Source of the DNA: JALZUR01 sp965205365 | Lineage (GTDB): Bacteria; Bdellovibrionota; Bdellovibrionia; Bdellovibrionales; UBA1609 | NCBI GenBank assembly: GCA_965205365.1 | Contig: CBDBGT010000005.1 | Span: 1 to 64,000 of the forward strand | DNA length: 64,000 bases | Direction: 5' to 3' | Shown here: positions 33,379 to 41,955 of the stretch, in pieces | Numbering within the stretch: the stretch's first letter is position 1 | Layout: each line of letters starts with the position of its first letter | Notes under the pieces: generated by a model | Told to the model about the DNA's origin: nothing | The model's input: only the letters and a program-made list of their open reading frames with translations | The model's database searches: none | Program-made: the position numbers and the translations under genes

Positions 33379-36300
33379 TTATATTCTCACATGGGACAAG
33401 TTTAATTACTTGTTCTAACACAAGCTTTAGCGGTGATATTGATTTTTCAAGCTTAAATGATGGTACAATTTCACTCACTGCTACTATAACAAGTTCTAGT
33501 GGAAACTCTAAAACCTCAGACCCACTTAATTTAGTTAAAAACACAGGGCTTCCAACAATTAATATTACAAGCCCCGTAGATGGAACTTACATTAACCTTA
33601 ACAACCAAAGTGCTTTTAGGGTTTCTGGAACATGTTCTGAAAATGGTGAACTTATTACGTTTTCACATGGGACAAGTTCAATCACCTGTTCTAACACAAG
33701 TTTTAGTGGTGATATTGATTTTTCAAGCTTAAATGATGGCACAGTTGCACTTACCGCTACTATTACAAACACTGCTGGAAATTCTAAAACTTCAAACCCA
33801 CTTAATTTAGTTAAAAACACAGAGCTTCCAGCAATTAATATTACAAGCCCTATAGGTGGAACCTATATTAACCTTAACAACCAAAATGCTTTTAGGGTTT
33901 CTGGAACATGTTCTGAAAATGGTGAACTTATTACGTTTTTACATGGGACAAGCTCAATCACCTGTTCTAACACAAGCTTTAGCGGTGATATTGATTTTTC
34001 AAACTTAACTGATAGCACAGTTGCACTTACCGCTACTATAACAAGTTCTAGTGGAAACTCTAAAACCTCAAACCCACTTAACTTAGTTAAAAACACAGAG
34101 CTTCCAGCAATTAATATTACAAGCCCTATAGGTGGAACCTATATTAACCTTAACAACCAAAATGCTTTTAGGGTTTCTGGAACATGTTCTGAAAATGGTG
34201 AACTTATTACGTTTTTACATGGGACAAGCTCAATCACCTGTTCTAACACAAGCTTTAGCGGTGATATTGATTTTTCAAACTTAACTGATAGCACAGTTGC
34301 ACTTACCGCTACTATTACAAACACTGCTGGAAATTCTAAAACCTCAAACCCACTTAACTTAGTTAAAAACACAGAGCTTCCAACAATTAATATTACAAGC
34401 CCCGTAGATGGAACTTTCATTAACCTTAGTAATGAAAGTGCTTTTAGTGTATCTGGAACATGTTCTGAAAATGGTGAACTTATTACGTTTTCACATGGGA
34501 CAAGTTCAATCACCTGTTCTAACACAAGTTTTAGCGGTGATATTGATTTTTCAAGCTTAAATGATGGCACAGTTTCACTCACTGCTACTATAACAAGTTC
34601 TAGTGGAAACTCTAAAACTTCAAACCCACTTAATTTAGTTAAAAACACAGGGCTTCCAGCAATTAATATTACAAGCCCCATAAGTGGAACTTTCATTAAC
34701 CTTAACAACCAAAATGCTTTTAGGGTTTCTGGAACATGTTCTGAAAATGGTGAACTTATTACGTTTTCACATGGGACAAGCTCAATCACCTGTTCTAACG
34801 CAAGCTTTAGCGGTGATATTGATTTTTCAAGCTTAACTGATGGTGCTGTTGCACTTACCGCTACTATTACAAACACTGCTGGAAATTCTAAAACTTCAAA
34901 CCCACTTAACTTAGTTAAAAACACAGAGCTTCCAACAATTTCTATTACAAACCCTACAAGCGGAACTTACATTAACCTTAACAACCAAAATGCTTTTAGG
35001 GTTTCTGGAACATGTTCTGAAAATGGTGAACTTATTACATTTTCACACGGGACAAGTTTAATTACTTGTTCTAACACAAGCTTTAGCGGTGATATTGATT
35101 TTTTAAGCTTAACTGATGGTGCTGTTGCACTTACCGCTACTATTACAAACACTGCTGGAAATTCTAAAACTTCAAACCCACTTAATTTAGTTAAAAACAC
35201 AGAGCTTCCAGCAATTAACATAACAAGCCCTATAGGTGGAACCTATATTAACCTTAACAACCAAAATGCTTTTAGGGTTTCTGGAACATGTTCTGAAAAT
35301 GGTGAACTTATTACGTTTTCACATGGTGCAAGCTCAATCACCTGTTCTAACACAAGCTTTAGCGGTGATATTGATTTTTCAAGCTTAACTCATGGCACAG
35401 TTGCACTTACCGCTACTATTACAAACACTGCTGGAAATTCTAAAACTTCAAACCCACTTAATTTAGTTAAAAACACAGGGCTTCCAACAATTAACATAAC
35501 AAGCCCTATAGGTGGAACCTATATTAACCTTAACAACCAAAATGCTTTTAGGGTTTCTGGAACATGTTCTGAAAATGGTGAAACCATTATGTTCTCACAG
35601 GGCACAGGCTCAACCACCTGTTTAAACCAAAGCTTTAGTGGTGATATTGATTTTTCAAGCTTAAATGATGGCACAGTTTCACTCACTGCTACTATAACAA
35701 GTTCTAGTGGAAACTCTAAAACTTCAAACCCACTTAATTTAGTTAAAAACACAGAGCTTCCAGCAATTAATATTACAAGCCCTACAAACGGAACTTACAT
35801 TAACCTTAACAACCAAAGTGCTTTTAGCGTTTCTGGAACATGTTCTGAAAATGGTGAACTTATTACGTTTTCACATGGGACAAGCTCAATCACCTGTTCT
35901 AACACAAGCTTTAGCGGTGATATTGATTTTTCAAGCTTAACTCATGGCACAGTTGCACTTACCGCTACTATTACAAACACTGCTGGAAATTCTAAAACCT
36001 CAAACCCACTTAACTTAGTTAAAAACACAGAGCTTCCAGCAATTAATATTACAAGCCCCATGGATCAAACTTTCATTAACCTTAGTAATGAAAGTGCTTT
36101 TAGCGTTTCTGGAACATGTTCTGAAAATGGTGAACTTATTACGTTTTCACATGGGACAAGTTTAATTACTTGTTCTAACACAAGTTTTAGCGGTGATATT
36201 GATTTTTCAAGCTTAAATGATGGCACAGTTTCACTCACTGCTACTATAACAAGTTCTAGTGGAAACTCTAAAACCTCAAGTGCTTTAAATCTAATAAAAG
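33265..36300 (+). repeat. Eleven tandem 276-bp repeats encoding Ig-like units
   Basis: The marker ATTACAAGCCC recurs at 276-bp intervals (for example 33843, 34119) and the copies differ by few substitutions. The first unit is 290 bp because of the G tract. Two types alternate in the middle segment: a GCTGGAAATTC (TNTAGNSK) form and a TCTAGTGGAAACTC (TSSSGNSK) form, arranged in blocks, which indicates duplication and gene conversion inside the array. Confidence 0.9.
33349..33375 (+). repeat. Homopolymer of 27 G inside a coding repeat
   Basis: TGTTCT is followed by 27 G and then TAGTTATATTC. In sibling repeats this place reads GAAAATGGTGAACTT or similar. The repeat containing the tract is 290 bp from its successor, against 276 bp for all others, so the net gain is 14 bp, which breaks the frame. 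A tract of 28 or 25 G restores it. This is what a slipped-strand switch looks like, but a sequencing or assembly artefact cannot be excluded. Confidence 0.9.
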
Positions 36301-37883
36301 GCATTAAACCACCTACTATTAGTATTGGAGACCCTTCCATTACAACAATAAGTAGTTCAAACCCTGTAGACTTTCCTATAACTGTAAGCCAAAGTCCTAG
36401 TAGTATAAATCTACAAAACAGTAGTGTCAGCCTTACTGGAGCTGCTACAGGCTGTACAGTTTCAGTAACAAACGGAACAACTATTAATCCAAGTGTTAGA
36501 GTTTCAAACTGCAGTGCTGAAACTGGAAATATTCAAATTAGAATTGCTTCTGGTGTTGCACAAGATGTAGCTGGAAATTTCTCTAATGTATCTAATTTAA
36601 GCACTGCTGTTGCTGTGCAAAATTTTTCAGGAACTCCTTTTAAAGCTAAATTTAGCATTAATAGCAGTGATTTAAATTTAAACCTTAATTTAAGTTCTTC
36701 TTATACATATAATTTTATAGTTCATTGGGGTGATGGGAGTTCAGGAATTGTCACTTCATCAAGTGACTCAGATAAAAATCATACTTACTCATCTGAAGGA
36801 GTTTATACAGTTACAGTCACTGAACGCTGCCCATATCTTAGTTTTAAAAACAGTCTTCAAATAATTGAAGTGACAGAACTAGGAGACACAGGGTGGAAAA
36901 GCTTTAATGAAATGTTTTATGACGCAAACAACTTAATCCTTGTTAATGGTGGTGTAACTTCTAACGTTACTAATATGAGCTTTATGTTTTTTTCTGCAGA
37001 TGCAGCAAACCCTGACACCTCTAACTGGGACACTTCTAACGTTACTAATATGCAATCTATGTTTCATTCTGCAGCTGCAGCAAACCCTGACACCTCTAAC
37101 TGGGACACTTCTAACGTTACTCATATGGATGCTATGTTTTTTTCTGCAGATGCAGCAAACCCTGACACCTCTAACTGGGACACTTCTAACGTTACTCATA
37201 TGGATGCTATGTTTTTTTCTGCAGATGCAGCAAACCCTGACACCTCTAACTGGGACACTTCTAACGTTACTAATATGCAATCTATGTTTCATTCTGCAGC
37301 TGCAGCAAACCCTGACACCTCTAACTGGGACACTTCTAACGTTACTCATATGGATGCTATGTTTTTTTCTGCAGATGCAGCAAACCCTGACACCTCTAAC
37401 TGGGACACTTCTAACGTTACTCATATGGATGCTATGTTTTTTTCTGCAGATGCAGCAAACCCTGACACCTCTAACTGGGACACTTCTAACGTTACTCATA
37501 TGGATGCTATGTTTTATTATGCAGATGCAGCAAACCCTGACACCTCTAACTGGGACACTTCTAACGTTACTTCTATGAGCTGGATGTTTTATTATGCAGA
37601 TGCAGCAAACCCTGACACCTCTAACTGGGACACTTCTAACGTTACTAATATGAGCTTTATGTTTTTTTCTGCAGATGCAGCAAACCCTGACACCTCTAAC
37701 TGGGACACTTCTAATGTTACTGATATGAGCTTGATGTTTTCTTATGCAGCTTCTTTTGATCAAGACATTAGTTCATGGGATGTTTCTAATGTTACCTCTT
37801 GTGATGATTTTTCAGCTAATACTTTAGCTTCTTGGACTCGTGCTGAAAAACCTATTTTTACACACTGTTCCCCTGGGTATTAA
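33375..37883 (+). CDS. Giant repeat surface lipoprotein, main part (Ig-like and BspA-like repeats)
   Basis: The continuation of the gene starting at 32833; it has no signal peptide or Shine-Dalgarno of its own. Order of domains: ten more Ig-like repeats of 92 residues (SGTCSENGELITFSHG ... SGDIDFSSLNDG ... ATITNTAGNSK); a different Ig-like unit (PTISIGDPSITTISSSNPVD); a PKD-like unit (FIVHWGDGSSGIV); then about eleven BspA/DUF285-type 25-residue repeats (DTSNWDTSNVTHM), the last ones divergent (DISSWDVSNVTS). Such repeat proteins are surface adhesins. No LPXTG or membrane anchor is seen at the C-terminus; attachment would be through the N-terminal lipid when in frame. Confidence 0.75.
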   Translation, partial: VVIFSHGTSLITCSNTSFSGDIDFSSLNDGTISLTATITSSSGNSKTSDPLNLVKNTGLPTINITSPVDGTYINLNNQSAFRVSGTCSENGELITFSHGTSSITCSNTSFSGDIDFSSLNDGTVALTATITNTAGNSKTSNPLNLVKNTELPAINITSPIGGTYINLNNQNAFRVSGTCSENGELITFLHGTSSITCSNTSFSGDIDFSNLTDSTVALTATITSSSGNSKTSNPLNLVKNTELPAINITSPIGGTYINLNNQNAFRVSGTCSENGELITFLHGTSSITCSNTSFSGDIDFSNLTDSTVALTATITNTAGNSKTSNPLNLVKNTELPTINITSPVDGTFINLSNESAFSVSGTCSENGELITFSHGTSSITCSNTSFSGDIDFSSLNDGTVSLTATITSSSGNSKTSNPLNLVKNTGLPAINITSPISGTFINLNNQNAFRVSGTCSENGELITFSHGTSSITCSNASFSGDIDFSSLTDGAVALTATITNTAGNSKTSNPLNLVKNTELPTISITNPTSGTYINLNNQNAFRVSGTCSENGELITFSHGTSLITCSNTSFSGDIDFLSLTDGAVALTATITNTAGNSKTSNPLNLVKNTELPAINITSPIGGTYINLNNQNAFRVSGTCSENGELITFSHGASSITCSNTSFSGDIDFSSLTHGTVALTATITNTAGNSKTSNPLNLVKNTGLPTINITSPIGGTYINLNNQNAFRVSGTCSENGETIMFSQGTGSTTCLNQSFSGDIDFSSLNDGTVSLTATITSSSGNSKTSNPLNLVKNTELPAINITSPTNGTYINLNNQSAFSVSGTCSENGELITFSHGTSSITCSNTSFSGDIDFSSLTHGTVALTATITNTAGNSKTSNPLNLVKNTELPAINITSPMDQTFINLSNESAFSVSGTCSENGELITFSHGTSLITCSNTSFSGDIDFSSLNDGTVSLTATITSSSGNSKTSSALNLIKGIKPPTISIGDPSITTISSSNPVDFPITVSQSPSSINLQNSSVSLTGAATGCTVSVTNGTTINPSVRVSNCSAETGNIQIRIASGVAQDVAGNFSNVSNLSTAVAVQNFSGTPFKAKFSINSSDLNLNLNLSSSYTYNFIVHWGDGSSGIVTSSSDSDKNHTYSSEGVYTVTVTERCPYLSFKNSLQIIEVTELGDTGWKSFNEMFYDANNLILVNGGVTSNVTNMSFMFFSADAANPDTSNWDTSNVTNMQSMFHSAAAANPDTSNWDTSNVTHMDAMFFSADAANPDTSNWDTSNVTHMDAMFFSADAANPDTSNWDTSNVTNMQSMFHSAAAANPDTSNWDTSNVTHMDAMFFSADAANPDTSNWDTSNVTHMDAMFFSADAANPDTSNWDTSNVTHMDAMFYYADAANPDTSNWDTSNVTSMSWMFYYADAANPDTSNWDTSNVTNMSFMFFSADAANPDTSNWDTSNVTDMSLMFSYAASFDQDISSWDVSNVTSCDDFSANTLASWTRAEKPIFTHCSPGY
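36960..37775 (+). repeat. Ten tandem 75-bp repeats encoding BspA/DUF285 units
   Basis: Units of 75 bp built on GACACCTCTAACTGGGACAC and a variable MF-containing segment. The 225-bp block of units 1-3 (QSMFHS, DAMFFS, DAMFFS) is repeated exactly as units 4-6, so a three-unit block was duplicated recently. The edges are degenerate. Such arrays expand and contract easily. Confidence 0.9.
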
Positions 37884-37917
37884 TCCTATAAAATGGACTA
37901 TGCTCTTAAAAGATTAG

Positions 37918-37938
37918 AAACCTGCAATGAGCAGGTTT
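37918..37938 (+). terminator. Hairpin after the giant lipoprotein gene
   Basis: AAACCTGC-AATGA-GCAGGTTT: 8-bp stem and 5-base loop, 35 bp after the stop codon. It lacks a long T-run, so termination efficiency is uncertain. Downstream to 38143 nothing else is recognisable. Confidence 0.5.
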
Positions 37939-38143
37939 GCCATTGAATACGGTTATAGGTTTGATAAAAATTAAATCACAGTTATAAAGAATAATTTACA
38001 GGCTCATTTAATATTAAATTAAAGCAAAGTTAGTTGTAGCTCGCTTACTATCTTAGCTAACAGGCAACTGCTTTGATGCAATAGTAGAAAAGCTTTTATA
38101 AAAATCTATGTTTAAAGAGATTTTGAATTTTTTTAAATTACAT

Positions 38144-39427
38144 TTAGAAATTTTTAATAATCTCTTTAGCTTTTAAGAGTTCTTCAGGAGCAACATACAA
38201 TCTTTCAATTTTTCTAATTTTCTCATATTTTTGAAAAATCTCAGTTTGTTCTTCAATTCTATAAGGCTTAGCTTGCTTATCATCAGGATTCACAACAAAA
38301 ATGGGGTGAGATTTGTCAGCTTCACTGCTTAGATTATACTTACTTAATCGAGCAGTAGAGTTTGCAAGTATACACTCAATCATATTCTCCTTTAGGGCTG
38401 CTTTCATTTTTAAAACTCTAGAATTTGACTCTGTTGTATGTAGTTCAAATAAAACCTTAAACGGCTTTCTTTCAGCAATTCTTTTAGCCCAAGGATTTGT
38501 TACATGGTTTAGGTGCTGGAAAAGGGCCATATCTGTGCAATGTATATACGCTTCAATATCTCCAGGGAGAGCAAAAGTACAATCACAAGATTTTAAGTAT
38601 CTATGTAGCATCTCTTCATAGATAATGCCTTTATGGTGAAAATAAACCATTAAATGCATATGGTGCCTTGAAAGCAAAAAGTCATCAAATGTATAAAGAG
38701 CTCGCCTTCCAAGAGCTAAATACACAGTATCGTTTTGAGTATGAAAGGATAGGTGGTTTATAAGCCATTCTAACTCCACTTTCCCGTAATTTGTTCCACA
38801 AAAATATGCATCACGCCCAAGATAATCCATTCTATCAACATCTAGTTCACTACTTACAAGCTGACTTAAGATAGTTTTAAAATTTAAACCGTTGTCTTTA
38901 AAAAAATCATCATCAACTAAAAGCTCTTTATCAATTAAAGCCGCAATATGAAAAGGTGAAACGTTAGTTTCATTTAATACAGTTGTTATTGATGAGTCTG
39001 TTATAAACTTTATAGTATAATCTTCATGATCTGCTTGCCTTTTTGGGTTTACAGGATTTTTTTTAAACTCATAAGCTTTAATTTTTAACTCTCCAACTGG
39101 GGGCATAACCTCTTCAGTGGCATGGCTTAATGGACCATGACCAATATCATGTAGTAGTGCGGCCATTCTAAGAGTTTGCCTTAAAGAATCACGTTTTTCT
39201 AAAGTACTAAAACTATAATTTTTAAAAATTTCATCAAAAGACTTTCCTGCCAAATGTGCTACACCAATGGAATGTAGAAACCTATTATGAGTTGCACCAG
39301 GAAAACTAAACTCTGAAAATCCAAGTTGTTTAATAGCTCGAAGTCTTTGATATGCTGCGCTGTTGCACAAAGCCACTTCTGGCTTTGAAAGGGCAATTGA
39401 ACCATGTACAGGATCTCTAATCTCCAT
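38144..39427 (-). CDS. HD-domain phosphohydrolase (dNTPase-like)
   Basis: 427-residue HD-superfamily protein that starts MEIRDPVHGSIALS, typical of the SAMHD1-like/YwfO group. The metal-binding residues are His52 (NRFLHS), His93-Asp94 (LLHDIGHG) with His97 and His102, and a later Asp in SSELDVDRMDYLG. Family members hydrolyse dNTPs to nucleoside and triphosphate or act on related nucleotides. It is divergent from thyA-folA, which would fit a role in deoxynucleotide balance (inference). Single gene. Confidence 0.85.
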   Translation of the reverse strand: MEIRDPVHGSIALSKPEVALCNSAAYQRLRAIKQLGFSEFSFPGATHNRFLHSIGVAHLAGKSFDEIFKNYSFSTLEKRDSLRQTLRMAALLHDIGHGPLSHATEEVMPPVGELKIKAYEFKKNPVNPKRQADHEDYTIKFITDSSITTVLNETNVSPFHIAALIDKELLVDDDFFKDNGLNFKTILSQLVSSELDVDRMDYLGRDAYFCGTNYGKVELEWLINHLSFHTQNDTVYLALGRRALYTFDDFLLSRHHMHLMVYFHHKGIIYEEMLHRYLKSCDCTFALPGDIEAYIHCTDMALFQHLNHVTNPWAKRIAERKPFKVLFELHTTESNSRVLKMKAALKENMIECILANSTARLSKYNLSSEADKSHPIFVVNPDDKQAKPYRIEEQTEIFQKYEKIRKIERLYVAPEELLKAKEIIKNF

Positions 39428-39529
39428 TTAAATGCCTCCCCATAAAGCAATCCTTTGTATAACTGTTTCTAGAATATGCTGTCTAGTCTTTCTTATAAAT
39501 AATAGATAGTATTATTAAAACATTCTAAA

Positions 39530-39545
39530 AAGGAGGTATGTCATA
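39530..39545 (+). promoter_or_regulatory. thyA ribosome binding site with apparent ATA start
   Basis: A near-perfect Shine-Dalgarno AAGGAGG (39530-39536) is followed six bases later by ATA at 39543-39545, the codon aligned with Met1 of thymidylate synthase. An ATG at 39538 lies too close to the Shine-Dalgarno and gives only Met-Ser-stop (ATGTCATAA), whose TAA overlaps the ATA. No in-frame ATG, GTG or TTG exists near the expected start. Confidence 0.7.
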
Positions 39546-40337
39546 AAGACTTATTTATCTCTACTAAACAAAGTTTTAACAGAGGGTGAAGAAAAAGCGG
39601 ACAGAACTGGCACTGGCACTAAATCCATTTTTGGACACCAGTTAAGATTCAACCTTAAAGAAGGCTTCCCCTTATTAACAACAAAAAAAATTTATTTTAA
39701 AGCTGTAATCCATGAACTTCTTTGGTTTTTAAGCGGCGACACTAACATTAAGTACTTAACTGATAATAAAATAAAAATTTGGAATGAGTGGGCTGATGAA
39801 AGTGGCGACCTTGGACGGATATACGGTGCTCAATGGCGATCATGGCAAAAGCCAAATGGCCATAAAATTGATCAAATTGCAGATGTTGTAAAAAGTATTA
39901 AAGAACAGCCTCATTCAAGAAGACATTTAGTTGTAGCTTTTAATCCTGGAGAGTTAGACCAGATGGCCCTTCCTCCATGTCACGCGTTTTTTCAGTTCTA
40001 TGTTTCTAATGGAAAGCTTTCTTGTCAACTTTACCAAAGAAGTGCGGATATTTTTCTAGGTGTTCCATTTAACATTGCAAGCTATGGGGCTTTAACTATG
40101 ATGATAGCTCAGGTTTGTGGACTTACTTTAGGTGAATTCATACACACTTTTGGTGATGTCCACCTTTATCAAAATCATATTGAACAAGCTAAAACTCAGC
40201 TAAAAAGAACGCCAAAGAAACTTCCAAAACTTATTTTAAATCAACGTGTAAAAAACATTTTTAATTTTACTAGCGATGATTTTGAATTAATAGAATATAA
40301 CCCTCATTCAAGAATTGCAGCTCAAGTTTCCATATAA
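39543..40337 (+). CDS. thyA: Thymidylate synthase (non-standard ATA start)
   Basis: Makes dTMP from dUMP with methylene-tetrahydrofolate. Counted from the ATA at 39543 the protein has 264 residues, exactly the E. coli length, and the catalytic Cys in LPPCHAFFQFY falls at position 146, also as in E. coli. Other family marks are DRTGTGTKSIFGHQ, IYGAQWRSW, SRRHLVVAFNPGEL and RSADIFLGVPFNIASY. If only standard starts are allowed, the first is ATG 39963, which would remove the first half and the function. Its stop overlaps the folA start by one base. Confidence 0.9.
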   Translation: MKTYLSLLNKVLTEGEEKADRTGTGTKSIFGHQLRFNLKEGFPLLTTKKIYFKAVIHELLWFLSGDTNIKYLTDNKIKIWNEWADESGDLGRIYGAQWRSWQKPNGHKIDQIADVVKSIKEQPHSRRHLVVAFNPGELDQMALPPCHAFFQFYVSNGKLSCQLYQRSADIFLGVPFNIASYGALTMMIAQVCGLTLGEFIHTFGDVHLYQNHIEQAKTQLKRTPKKLPKLILNQRVKNIFNFTSDDFELIEYNPHSRIAAQVSI

Positions 40338-40828
40338 TGAGTTTGATTTGTCAAATTGTAGCAATGGATAAGAATAACTGTATTGGACGTAACAATGAAA
40401 TGGCCTGGCATATTCCTACAGATTTTAAATATTTTAAAAAAACAACAAAAAATCATCCTATTATTATGGGGAGAAAAACTTTTGAATCCATTGGTCATCC
40501 TTTACCAGACAGATTATCCATAGTTCTTACCAAAAATTTAAATCTAAAACTACTTAAAGGAGTTGTAGTTACAAACTCCATAGGTGAGGCAATAGCCTGT
40601 GCTAAAAAAGTTACAGCCTATGATTCATCAAAGATTTTTATTATTGGTGGGGCTCAAATCTATAAAGCAACTTTAAAAAATACAGATCAATTTTTTATCA
40701 CAAAAGTAGATACTAAAATTCAAAATGGAGATGCCTTTTACCCAACGCTTCCAAAAAAGTTAACCTTATCTTCTAGCGTAGAAATGTTTGATAAATATAA
40801 ACTAACATTTCAAGTCTATACTAGGTAG
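40337..40828 (+). CDS. folA: Dihydrofolate reductase
   Basis: Reduces dihydrofolate to tetrahydrofolate with NADPH, regenerating the cofactor that thyA oxidises. Family motifs are IVAMDKNNCIGRNNEMAWHI, the acidic active-site Asp in PTDFKYFK, PIIMGRKTFESIG and IFIIGGAQIYKATL. Length (163) is normal. The ATG overlaps the thyA TAA (TAATG), so the pair is translationally coupled. Confidence 0.95.
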   Translation: MSLICQIVAMDKNNCIGRNNEMAWHIPTDFKYFKKTTKNHPIIMGRKTFESIGHPLPDRLSIVLTKNLNLKLLKGVVVTNSIGEAIACAKKVTAYDSSKIFIIGGAQIYKATLKNTDQFFITKVDTKIQNGDAFYPTLPKKLTLSSSVEMFDKYKLTFQVYTR

Positions 40829-41161
40829 GTTTTGATTCTTTCCTTATCCCTTTATTTTTAAAGCCTTAACCTAAAAATTAATGCCACAGTGTACTAGATT
40901 CAATTGGTATTACAAAGCTTTTTATATATGCCGCACATTAGACAGTTATTATGCTTACCCTTGTTCAAACGTGCAAAAAAAATGAATTAAATTCAAAGGC
41001 GTATATTAAATATATAATCACTACCCTCTTTCCTTAATTTGTTGCCACTAGGCTAAATAGTTAAAATCATTAAGAGCGTATTTGTAATTTAAATATCCAC
41101 ATTTTTATAAAATTTTTAGAATAGAACCAGACTTTTTAAAAAAGGTAAAAAAGCTTAATGG
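40829..41161. other. Intergenic region between folA and the broken FGE-like gene
   Basis: AT-rich with no gene, RNA or clear terminator that I can support. A homopolymer-rich stretch near 41130 precedes the stop codon of the minus-strand pseudogene. Confidence 0.4.
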
Positions 41162-41911
41162 TTAATGGACAGTCCTCGCAAGGCGGAACCCAACATCACT
41201 TCTACGATGATCCGGCCGCTCGTAGAAACGATTTGCTAACCGCACGTTCTCAGCAGCATAGCTGAACAAGCTACCGCCGCGCATCACACGGCCCGAGCCA
41301 CTACTAGGACCACTCCAGTCTACTTGTAATGATGTAGGGTAATCACCAGACCAGTCTTTTACCAATTCCCAAACATTTCCATACATATCGTAAAATTTTT
41401 TACCATTAATAACCAGAGGCTTTTTCTGTGCAACCTCATGGGTTTGCTCTTGAGCATTTTCATAAAACCAAGCATATTCTCCTAAGTCAGACTTTTTCCT
41501 ACCAAAATGGTAGGCTTCATTGTACTGCCCCCGCCCTTTAACAACAAAATCCCACTCAGCCTCTGTAAGAAACCTTTAGGTATGACCCTGTTTATGGCTT
41601 AGAATAACTTCTTTAAGACCAGTATGCCCCATTTGTGACAATTCGTTTAAAGCACTGATCCACAAGCCAACATCTTCATAAGAGACCGTCTCTACAGGCT
41701 TAAGGTCTCCCTTAAAATAAGATGGGTCTAAGATTAATTCTTTATATTTATCTTCAAACTCTTTTTGAGCGAGTTCTGTTACTTTTCTCCATATCACTTG
41801 AGTGGTCTGAGTGGCCATCATATCAAAGGGCTTTGTGATTTTATTTTTAAACATTCCGTTTTCTTTATCACCCATAATGAATTCACCTGGCTTAATAGGG
41901 TGAAAAACCAT
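41162..41911 (-). pseudogene. FGE/SUMF1-type domain protein broken by an in-frame TAA and 5'-truncated
   Basis: Formylglycine-generating-enzyme-like (SUMF1/EgtB/PvdO) domain. The frame is continuous over 250 codons except for one TAA at 41576-41578. It begins VFHPIKPGEFIMGDKENG, passes QTTQVIWRKV, then reads QGHT-stop-RFLTEAEWDFV, where the family has THYRLPTEAEWEY: the stop replaces the Tyr codon by a single base change. It continues through YGNVWELVKDWSGDY to RGGSLFSYAAENVRLANR and GFRLARTVH. The ATG at 41911 has no Shine-Dalgarno and the protein lacks a signal peptide, so the 5' end also seems lost. Confidence 0.8.
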
Positions 41912-41955
41912 ATGACTGCCAAATTATCACCCGTAATCCACTTGATTTTTCCAAA

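Noticed and set aside
33587..36340. Antisense frames across the 276-bp repeats
   Set aside because: Same reason: they recur with each repeat unit and have no Shine-Dalgarno or recognisable domain.
36933..37763. Long antisense frame (276 codons) and a second plus-strand frame across the BspA-type repeats
   Set aside because: A 75-bp repeat without stops in one unit is open in every frame it avoids; these are shadows of the repeat, have no start signals and give low-complexity products.
36960..37775. CRISPR-like appearance of regularly spaced repeats
   Set aside because: There are no unique spacers; the whole unit repeats and encodes DUF285-type protein. No cas genes are present.
41576..41578. 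Reading TAA as a sense codon (recoded stop)
   Set aside because: Many intact genes in the window, such as lipB, murA and folA neighbours, end at TAA, and no recoding signal is seen; a nonsense mutation or sequencing error is simpler.
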